Part shown: in pieces, positions 1 to 5,657 of the stretch
Layout of the letters: every line of letters starts with the position of its first letter
How positions within the stretch are numbered: the first letter of the stretch is position 1
Source of the DNA: Moraxellaceae bacterium UBA2031
GTDB taxonomy: Bacteria > Pseudomonadota > Gammaproteobacteria > Pseudomonadales > Moraxellaceae
NCBI GenBank assembly: GCA_002333145.1
Contig: DDBN01000119.1
Location: forward strand, 15,508 to 21,662
DNA: 6,155 nucleotides
Direction: 5' to 3'
Position numbers and translations under genes: made by a program
The notes under the pieces: model-generated
What the model was told of the DNA's origin: nothing
The model's input: only the letters and a program-made list of their open reading frames with translations
Database searches by the model: none

Positions 1-678
1 CACAAAAAACCAGGCTACCGTATTGTTACCCTGTCGTTGAAACGCACTGGCACAGCTCCGGGCGATATTACCTCCGAGCAGATGGATGCTGTGGCCGATT
101 TGGCAGACCACTATAGTTTTGGTGAGTTGCGCACAACGCATGAACAGAACATCGTGTTGGCCGACGTGCGCCAGAGCGATCTCCCTGCCCTATGGCAGGA
201 GCTGAAAGATCATGGGTTTGATACCGCCAACATTGGTTATTTGACCAACATTATTTCTTGCCCCGGCGGTGACTACTGCTCGCTGGCCAATGCCAAATCA
301 CTTCCTATTGCCGAAGCCATACAACGTCGCTTTGATGATCTGGATACGGTGTACAACATTGGCAAGCTAGACCTGAATATTTCCGGCTGCATGAATGCAT
401 GCGGACACCATCATGTCGCTCACATTGGCATTCTTGGTGTCGACAAAAAAGGGCAGGAATTCTATCAAGTCACCTTGGGTGGTTCGTCCAATCACGATGC
501 CACTATCGGTGACATTCTTGGCCCATCTTTTGCTGCAGAAGATATGGCCGATGTTATCGAAGAGATTATCAATATCTACCTCGACAATCGTCAGTCTGCG
601 GAAGAAACTTTTTTGCAGGCATATCGACGTCTTGGTATCGATACTTTCAAGGAGCGTGTTTATGCAAAGGCTTATTAA
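1..678 (+). CDS. cysI: Sulfite/nitrite reductase hemoprotein, C-terminal part (5'-truncated by window edge)
   Basis: This enzyme reduces sulfite to sulfide (six electrons) in the cytoplasm during sulfur assimilation. The frame is open from base 1, so the gene starts before the window; about 225 residues are present of a family length near 550. The in-window peptide begins with a ferredoxin-like half domain (about residues 1-75, with ELRTTHEQNIVL at 42-53), followed by the siroheme/4Fe-4S domain. All four cluster ligands are present: C87-X5-C93 (SCPGGDYC) and C130-X3-C134 (SGCMNACGHHH). The CMNACGHHH form is typical of the single-chain 'nitrite/sulfite reductase' of pseudomonads and Acinetobacter rather than of enteric NADPH-dependent CysI. 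It stops with TAA at 676-678, 17 bases inside the downstream DUF934 gene, its usual neighbour in these bacteria. The TTG at 37 is in frame but only an internal Leu codon. Sulfite versus nitrite preference cannot be read from sequence; sulfite is favoured by the partner gene. Confidence 0.93.
   Translation, partial: HKKPGYRIVTLSLKRTGTAPGDITSEQMDAVADLADHYSFGELRTTHEQNIVLADVRQSDLPALWQELKDHGFDTANIGYLTNIISCPGGDYCSLANAKSLPIAEAIQRRFDDLDTVYNIGKLDLNISGCMNACGHHHVAHIGILGVDKKGQEFYQVTLGGSSNHDATIGDILGPSFAAEDMADVIEEIINIYLDNRQSAEETFLQAYRRLGIDTFKERVYAKAY
649..654 (+). promoter_or_regulatory. Ribosome binding site of the DUF934 gene
   Basis: AAGGAG lies 7 bases before the ATG at 662, inside the last codons of the sulfite reductase gene. 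It decides the start of the downstream gene: the open frame extends upstream to an ATG at 395, but only the ATG at 662 has this site and gives a protein of normal DUF934 length and N-terminus. Confidence 0.8.
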
Positions 679-1162
679 AGATCGCTTGATCGTCAATGAT
701 CCCTATATCTTCGCTGCTCCTACTGAAGACGGCTCCCTGATGCTGCCTAATGGTCCCGTACTCGTCAGCCTAAACACTTGGCAAACGTTTCGAGAAGCGT
801 TGCTGGCACATCAACATGCCAAAGGCATTCAACTGAAACCAGATGAATTTGCTGAGGCCATTGCCAATGAACTGGAACATGTTGATCTAGTCGCGATTGA
901 ATTCCCTGCCTTTGCTGATGGCCGTGGGTACTCAACGGGTTATACCTTACGAAGCCGCCTTGGCTTTAAAGGCGAATTACGTGCCGTTGGTGACGTATTC
1001 AAGGACACCATGTTTTACCAGCAGCGTTGCGGCTTCAATGCTTTTGTCGTGCGGGCAGATAAGCGAATGGATGATGCGCTAAAAGGACTGGATACCTTTA
1101 GTACACCGTACCAAGGCACAGCGACAGAACCTTCTCCGTTATTTAGACGGCGCAGTGCATAA
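662..1162 (+). CDS. DUF934 family protein, sulfite reductase partner
   Basis: A complete 166-residue cytoplasmic protein of the DUF934 family. The hallmark block is intact: FPAFADGRGY (81-90), LRSRLGFKGELRAVGDVFKD (about 96-115) and QRCGFNAF (121-128). The family has no proven biochemical role; it is known mainly as the gene directly after single-chain sulfite reductases in Pseudomonas, Acinetobacter and many beta- and gammaproteobacteria, and is annotated as an oxidoreductase or accessory factor on that basis. There is one cysteine (C123) in the conserved RCGF motif, and no signal peptide or membrane segment. The start ATG overlaps the upstream gene by 17 bases and has an AAGGAG site 7 bases before it, so the two are co-transcribed and translation may be coupled. 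The C-terminus is a short, low-conservation tail ending FRRRSA. Family assignment is firm; function is inferred from neighbourhood alone. Confidence 0.9.
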   Translation: MQRLIKDRLIVNDPYIFAAPTEDGSLMLPNGPVLVSLNTWQTFREALLAHQHAKGIQLKPDEFAEAIANELEHVDLVAIEFPAFADGRGYSTGYTLRSRLGFKGELRAVGDVFKDTMFYQQRCGFNAFVVRADKRMDDALKGLDTFSTPYQGTATEPSPLFRRRSA

Positions 1163-1173
1163 ATAGCACGAAT

Positions 1174-1201
1174 AAAAAAACCGCCAGATGGCGGTTTTTT
1201 T
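1174..1201. terminator. Bidirectional intrinsic terminator between convergent operons
   Basis: A 5-bp all-G/C stem (CCGCC 1181-1185 with GGCGG 1190-1194) closes an AGAT loop. It is preceded by seven A (1174-1180) and followed by seven T (1195-1201), so the A/T tracts can extend the stem to 12 bp, and either strand yields a hairpin followed by a U-run. It lies 11 bases after the DUF934 stop (1162) and 15 bases after the end of the lipoprotein gene read on the minus strand (1217). It therefore can end both converging transcripts. Confidence 0.9.
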
Positions 1202-1216
1202 ATATGTCGAAAACCA

Positions 1217-2926
1217 TTATGGGCAACGAGGTGAGAATACTATCTTCCCAGCAATTTCAGTTGAGTCCGAATCAGTGTACTCAACAAAAAAATCATACCA
1301 AGTCGCCGAGTTATTTACCCCGTCCACTTTAATCTCAAAAGTATTTGTCAGCTGAATAAACGCAGATGACCACGTTCCCACCTGAATATGCCGACGTTTA
1401 TCTGTAGGTGCATTTTTAAATATGCTGATCGGAAAAAGCAATGAAACATCAAGAAATGGTGATGCTGAATCAACTGCATCAATTGCACGATTAACTACAC
1501 CAACCGGTGCTTCCGTAACAGAGCCATCACTTAGTGTCACAGGATTAACTGCCGCACAATCCACATTGCTATCCGTTACAACATTACCATCTGCAAGAAT
1601 GGTCAGAGGAACCTCTTTTAGCAAACAGGCTACAGATGTACAGTTTTCTTCTCCCACTGCCGTGCTGCTCTTGTAAATCTTGGCGGTTAAATGCAGCGGA
1701 AATGCCACGCTATCCCATACTTCCGGTGTTAGAACGGGGAAAATAAATCCACTACGATAAAGATTGAAACGCCCTGAAGGGATAGTTCCCGATGCTGTCC
1801 AAGTGCCCAGTTTGCCTACAGAGGCTGTAGCTAGCCCTAATTTATATTGCTCTTCGTATTGACCTGTTGTTGCTGCCATTGCACCGCGCTCAACCACACC
1901 CTGCGATAACGTCACTATATTAGTGTTCTCAAGCGCAAACGAAAGGCCTTTCAGGTTGCCGTTATAAGGCCATAACAACGCGTTACCGGAAGGAGCTACA
2001 GTCAAGGCATTTGAAGCAACCACACGAAAATCAAGATACTCGCGCGGGGCCGACCTTAGATTAACGCCCTTAACGTACTCACCAAATCCAAACAAGCGAC
2101 CGCTACGATCAACTGCAAGGGCAGTGTGCCCAAGAAGGGTTACACCTGCGGACTGACCGATAAAACCTGGGGTATCTGTCAGGCCAGTTTGAGTGGTTAA
2201 TAATAAAAGTTGGTTTATCCCATCATTACTCAGAGGAGCGAATGAGTAATAGATGCCTGCCACTGTCGCATTTACAGCAGTAGCCAGCAGTGCCTTAGTG
2301 TCTGCTTCACTGGCCAATATAGGCTTACCTACAGCAAGTAATGCACCATTTACCAGCAAGGCAAAATCTGCAGGCGTCGAGTCAAAGTCAGCCGTATCAA
2401 GCGATCGACCCAATGCATTGAGGAATGCTTTTTTATCGGCACTGGGCAGAGAAATTCGATAGGAAGGCAGCCCGGGCGTTACACCTGTCAAAGAATTTAG
2501 TGCCTGTAAGAGCGCAATGATATTTTGTTCGCGATTACCGATTAAGGTTGATGTTTCTGAACCCGCAAGGTTTCGTGGTGTAACGAAAAAACGATTATCC
2601 ACCGCATTTGCATACGGCTTTTTCATTACAAAGTTGCCAAGCTTAATCGTAAAATCACTCTCAGGATGTGAAATAAGGAAAGAGACTGTTTCTTCAACCG
2701 GGCATGAGAAAAATCCGTTTGCGGAAGTAAGCGCTGTGATATTGGCACACTTATACTCAAGGTCTTTCACTACGGGTGAGAAGATCCCTGGTGTGCACTT
2801 ATCCCCCGTACAGGAAGATGCTGGCCCTTGAATAGGGTCATCAAGATTACTACTACCTGCATCGCACCCTGACAGAGCAAGAATAGATACCATCAGTGCT
2901 GGCAGCACCAGAATACGTTTCATCAT
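1217..2926 (-). CDS. filF: FilF-like large lipoprotein (putative pilus/fiber export system)
   Basis: A 569-residue exported lipoprotein. Its N-terminus has a positive start (MMKR), a hydrophobic stretch and the lipobox LSGC, with lipidated Cys at residue 21. Residue +2 is Asp, which in enteric bacteria favours inner-membrane retention. Mature Cys residues are 39, 44, 60, 75, 429, 434, 457 and 568: an even number, with two C-X4-C pairs, suggesting disulfides and an oxidising compartment. Residues about 60-200 (ANGFFSCPVEETVSF, then VTPRNLAG and REQNIIALLQALNS) recall an N-terminal module seen in other large gammaproteobacterial lipoproteins; the remainder looks beta-rich. There are no catalytic motifs I recognise. 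It is the last gene of the operon, 2 bases after the filE-like stop. Two adjacent ATGs (2926, 2923) are possible starts; the GAG at 2934-2932 is better spaced for the second. The FilF name rests on size, lipobox, gene order and recalled similarity to Acinetobacter proteins; molecular function is unknown. Confidence 0.75.
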   Translation of the reverse strand: MMKRILVLPALMVSILALSGCDAGSSNLDDPIQGPASSCTGDKCTPGIFSPVVKDLEYKCANITALTSANGFFSCPVEETVSFLISHPESDFTIKLGNFVMKKPYANAVDNRFFVTPRNLAGSETSTLIGNREQNIIALLQALNSLTGVTPGLPSYRISLPSADKKAFLNALGRSLDTADFDSTPADFALLVNGALLAVGKPILASEADTKALLATAVNATVAGIYYSFAPLSNDGINQLLLLTTQTGLTDTPGFIGQSAGVTLLGHTALAVDRSGRLFGFGEYVKGVNLRSAPREYLDFRVVASNALTVAPSGNALLWPYNGNLKGLSFALENTNIVTLSQGVVERGAMAATTGQYEEQYKLGLATASVGKLGTWTASGTIPSGRFNLYRSGFIFPVLTPEVWDSVAFPLHLTAKIYKSSTAVGEENCTSVACLLKEVPLTILADGNVVTDSNVDCAAVNPVTLSDGSVTEAPVGVVNRAIDAVDSASPFLDVSLLFPISIFKNAPTDKRRHIQVGTWSSAFIQLTNTFEIKVDGVNNSATWYDFFVEYTDSDSTEIAGKIVFSPRCP

Positions 2927-2928
2927 AT

Positions 2929-3954
2929 TTACTCATGCCACTTTATGGCAAACATGCCATCGTTAGTCAGGGGAAATCCTGCATCTTCTTGTTCGTGACT
3001 CTGTTTAGGCAGAACGACCAGCAGAAAACGCTCAGCTGACGACATGATAAGACTACCTTCCAGATGGTGATGTCGCGTTTTTGTTGCGGCATACCATGTC
3101 TCTAAGTACCCGCTGGTAACGGCTCTTACTATGCAGCCCTTGCTGTCTGCCAGTGCAATAACAGGCATAACAAACATTGGTGACTTATCTGATTTTGCAT
3201 AAGCACTGAGTGTTACCTTGCGCAGGCCCTCGCCCCCTACCTCGTAGGCTTGAACCACCCCGCCACTGCCAACGAATACCCATGCTTTATGGTCAATGGG
3301 CAAAGACTGTGGAATACCTTTTCCGAGTGCAAATGCCCTTTTCAAGCTTTTCTTATCAAGGCATAAGGACTTACTGCTGAGCAGCTGCTCAAGAGCAGCG
3401 GGATCAGAAATGTCCACTGAAGGGCTATGTAGCTCACGAAATACTTGTTCTGGTTTTCGAGGAAACAGATCCGGGCCATTCTCAACACTGCCCATTATCT
3501 CCCCATCACTTTCTTCAACCCGAGAGCCGACACCGTCATCCAATAGGTAAAAGCGTTTTTTTTGTGCAGGATTAAAGTGCAGTCGCTCCAGTTCATCACT
3601 GTCGATGTAGTCGTCTTCGGGGGCTGATACTCCTGCCGGAGCATTATCGACAGCATTACCGCTAACTGAGGATGGCGCTTGAGCTTTACTGTCTGTTGCA
3701 GCAGGTACAACAACTGGAAGAGAGGATTGTGTTGCCTGCGGGCCTGCTGGAACAGCGGTCACCGGGGATGGCTTGGTTGTAGGGGGTTCTATTTTTTTTG
3801 CGGGGACTTCTGGCTCAGTATTATCATCCGGGGCCAAGATGGTCTGCATCCGGCCTTGCGCATCAATGACTTGATAAAAACGAGGCTCGGCAACAGCGAG
3901 TGCTGTTGCCGAGAAAAGAAGTAGTCCAGTAAGTGCAGGAAGAAAGCGAGCCAT
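2929..3954 (-). CDS. filE: FilE-like periplasmic protein with Pro/Ala-rich linker
   Basis: A 341-residue exported protein. The signal peptide is residues 1-22 (MARF, hydrophobic core, cleavage after AVA before EPRFYQ). Residues 26-39 (FYQVIDAQGRMQTI) resemble the short strand motif of DUF4124-type periplasmic domains. Residues about 43-115 are rich in Pro, Ala, Thr and Ser, a flexible linker of the kind that spans periplasm or peptidoglycan. An acidic patch (PEDDYIDSDELE, 112-123) leads into a C-terminal domain (about 125-341) with Cys198 and Cys274, a possible disulfide, and beta-strand-like segments (KAWVFVGSGGVVQAYEV). There are no catalytic residues I recognise. The start ATG shares one base with the upstream stop (TAATG) and has no good ribosome site, so translational reinitiation is likely. 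Acinetobacter homologues are annotated 'putative pilus assembly protein FilE'; that name is assigned here from architecture and position between FadL-like and lipoprotein genes. A pilus role is not shown by anything in the sequence. Confidence 0.72.
   Translation of the reverse strand: MARFLPALTGLLLFSATALAVAEPRFYQVIDAQGRMQTILAPDDNTEPEVPAKKIEPPTTKPSPVTAVPAGPQATQSSLPVVVPAATDSKAQAPSSVSGNAVDNAPAGVSAPEDDYIDSDELERLHFNPAQKKRFYLLDDGVGSRVEESDGEIMGSVENGPDLFPRKPEQVFRELHSPSVDISDPAALEQLLSSKSLCLDKKSLKRAFALGKGIPQSLPIDHKAWVFVGSGGVVQAYEVGGEGLRKVTLSAYAKSDKSPMFVMPVIALADSKGCIVRAVTSGYLETWYAATKTRHHHLEGSLIMSSAERFLLVVLPKQSHEQEDAGFPLTNDGMFAIKWHE
3556..3563 (-). repeat. A8 homopolymer tract inside filE-like gene
   Basis: Eight consecutive T on the plus strand (A8 in the message) cover Gln131-Lys132-Lys133 of the FilE-like protein. 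It may be a slippage-prone site; an indel here would truncate the protein. Confidence 0.6.
3792..3799 (-). repeat. A8 homopolymer tract inside filE-like gene (linker region)
   Basis: Eight consecutive T on the plus strand (A8 in the message) cover Ala52-Lys53-Lys54-Ile55 at the start of the Pro-rich linker. This is the second A8 tract in the same gene, so slippage at either one would shift the frame before the C-terminal domain. Confidence 0.6.
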
Positions 3955-5630
3955 TACCAGCGCGTACGGTAAGCAATACCCATAATGATGATATCTGCCT
4001 TGGTCTTTACATCCAGACCAGCATACGGGTTGTAGACCGTGTTATTAATGCCTGTGCAGTTTACGTTGCAGCTGGTATTGGCAGGTATAGAGTCCTTCGA
4101 ACGCAGATAGGCTGCCGTCAGGTCGATCTCGGTATCCTTATCAAACTGATACCCAATACCACCACCAAACAACTCTGCGTTATTGATAGGAACCAAGGAC
4201 GAGCGACGATCGTCTGGAATAGCAGACTTGCGTGGCTCATAGCCTGCACGGAACTTCAAACGCTCATTCCATGAGTACTCGGTACCTATTCCCCAGCTCC
4301 AAGGGCTTTGATACATCAGCGGCAAGCTCATGGAGGTCAGCGTTGTGCCAGGCGCCAGAAGGCGTGCGAGCTTCAATACGGCAGGTGTACGGTCAAATGT
4401 TAGGCTAAACGCATCCCACTCTGCATAGTCTGTCCAGCCAATATCAAAATTGATCTGCCAGTTAGGCAATACTTTGTACTTGATACCCGTTTGGAAATGC
4501 GCCGGATATATCAAATTCATTGAGATTATGCCGGATTCAGTTTCTGGCACGTAAGACGGCAAGCCTAGAATGGCTAGCAGGATTTGACCGGTAGGTGACT
4601 TACCAATACCACCAAACACATCCTGAACGCCCTGCCCGTAAGTGATTTCGTACTTGCCCTTAAGGTTCATTTTTGCCTGGCTCTGGTAAACCATACCCCA
4701 TGCAAAGCGGTCATTCGGCTCCCAAAGAATACCGATATTGTAGGTTGGCGACAGACGCTCTTCCATCGTCATCTTGAGGCTAGCGAGGTTATCAAACGGG
4801 CCAATGCCCTGCTGTGCATTACAGAAGCCGAACAGGAAGAGATCGATAACGATATTCGATTCATCTTTGAACGGTGGGCAAATTTCTTCGTCAATGATAC
4901 GCATCATGCCGAGCAGTTCATTCGGTGCACGGAAATCAGTTTCCAGAGCAACCGCCTGATAGGAAAGACCTACGGACAAACCAACTGACAACTCATCAGT
5001 GACCTTGTAGCCAACCGATGGTGACAAAAGCGTGATTCGCTCTAGCGCTACGCGCTTACCGAGGAAGTTGCCCGGATCATCATCAGCGCGATAAAAACCT
5101 GCCACCATGGGAGCATACATGGCATTAGCAAAGGTGAACTTGGAGCCCGGTTTATTGAAAGAGAATGCCAACATTGGCGCCAACATTGGGCCTGGCGGCA
5201 TGTCAACCACTTCATCCATGATGGGGATATACAATGAAACCCCTTCAATTGAGCTTTTGCTTTTTTTGAAGTCGGAGCAACGATCATTGCCATCACGTGG
5301 TGCATCTCTACACACGACGGGATCGTCAGAGTAACCAAATACGCCAAAGCCAGGAGGTGCAGAAAACTCTGACTCCATGGTGAAAATAGCGGACAGAAAC
5401 TGATAATCGACACGACGTCCATCCAGCCTTGCTAAACCAGCAGGATTGTAATGGACTGCACTAATGCTGGGTGGGTCTGCGGTTACGGCATTACCCAACG
5501 ACAGTGCACGCAAGTCGATAGAAATATTGGTGGCCAACTGGGCTTGCACTGTGCCCGTGAGAACGAGCAGTAATGCCCCAACCCAGGGTAGTAACATGCC
5601 GCGATGGTGAGTTTTTCTAATTTTTTTCAT
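3954..5630 (-). CDS. filD: FadL/OmpP1-family outer-membrane beta-barrel (FilD-like)
   Basis: A 558-residue outer-membrane barrel of the FadL/TodX family, whose members carry hydrophobic molecules across the outer membrane. Signal peptide residues 1-30, cleavage after VQA. The mature N-terminus carries the family signature: LRALSLGNAV (40-49) then HYNPAGLA (60-67), the NPA motif of the FadL plug. Near the end, EPRKSAIPDDRR (465-476) and GGGIGYQF (489-496) match conserved FadL barrel segments, and the last residue is Trp, as expected for barrel assembly. It is longer than the roughly 420-450 residues of a typical FadL, with extra loops. Six Cys in three close pairs (107/118, 251/270, 521/525) are unusual for this family. 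ATG 5630 is preferred because it gives a standard signal peptide; an in-frame TTG at 5642 with AGGGA 4 bases upstream would add MKPA. The stop overlaps the filE-like start by one base. FadL family is firm; FilD and any non-transport role are inferred from neighbours. Confidence 0.85.
   Translation of the reverse strand: MKKIRKTHHRGMLLPWVGALLLVLTGTVQAQLATNISIDLRALSLGNAVTADPPSISAVHYNPAGLARLDGRRVDYQFLSAIFTMESEFSAPPGFGVFGYSDDPVVCRDAPRDGNDRCSDFKKSKSSIEGVSLYIPIMDEVVDMPPGPMLAPMLAFSFNKPGSKFTFANAMYAPMVAGFYRADDDPGNFLGKRVALERITLLSPSVGYKVTDELSVGLSVGLSYQAVALETDFRAPNELLGMMRIIDEEICPPFKDESNIVIDLFLFGFCNAQQGIGPFDNLASLKMTMEERLSPTYNIGILWEPNDRFAWGMVYQSQAKMNLKGKYEITYGQGVQDVFGGIGKSPTGQILLAILGLPSYVPETESGIISMNLIYPAHFQTGIKYKVLPNWQINFDIGWTDYAEWDAFSLTFDRTPAVLKLARLLAPGTTLTSMSLPLMYQSPWSWGIGTEYSWNERLKFRAGYEPRKSAIPDDRRSSLVPINNAELFGGGIGYQFDKDTEIDLTAAYLRSKDSIPANTSCNVNCTGINNTVYNPYAGLDVKTKADIIIMGIAYRTRW
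5167..5190 (-). repeat. 12-bp tandem duplication in the FadL-like gene
   Basis: Two abutting copies of GCCAACATTGG plus C or G (11 of 12 bases identical) encode PMLAPMLA at residues 148-155 of the FadL-like barrel. Each copy is also a dyad, GCCAA-CA-TTGGC (5167-5178). The unit is four codons, so gain or loss keeps the frame. Confidence 0.75.
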
Positions 5631-5657
5631 GGCCGGCTTCAAGCATTCCCTGAGCGA

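Noticed and set aside
395..661. Long upstream extension of the DUF934 frame to an ATG at 395
   Set aside because: It runs antiparallel in meaning to the conserved reductase Cys-motif region in another frame, gives low-complexity Ser/Leu-rich protein, and the ATG at 662 has AAGGAG and the normal family N-terminus.
367..696. Minus-strand open frame of 109 codons across the end of the sulfite reductase gene
   Set aside because: It is opposite a strongly conserved coding region, has no ribosome site or recognisable family, and is explained as a shadow.
3933..4274. Plus-strand open frame of 113 codons antisense to the FadL-like gene end
   Set aside because: It overlaps conserved barrel segments on the other strand, and no start context or family resemblance supports it.
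5261..5267. A7 followed by GC in the FadL-like message, considered as a -1 frameshift site
   Set aside because: The zero-frame codons are TTC AAA AAA AGC, so the run is not in the X-XXY-YYZ register, and the shifted frame leads to no recognisable product.
5048..5422. Minus-strand open frame of 124 codons inside the FadL-like gene
   Set aside because: Same strand but another frame; its product is Trp/Cys/Met-rich with no family resemblance, while the main frame carries the FadL motifs.
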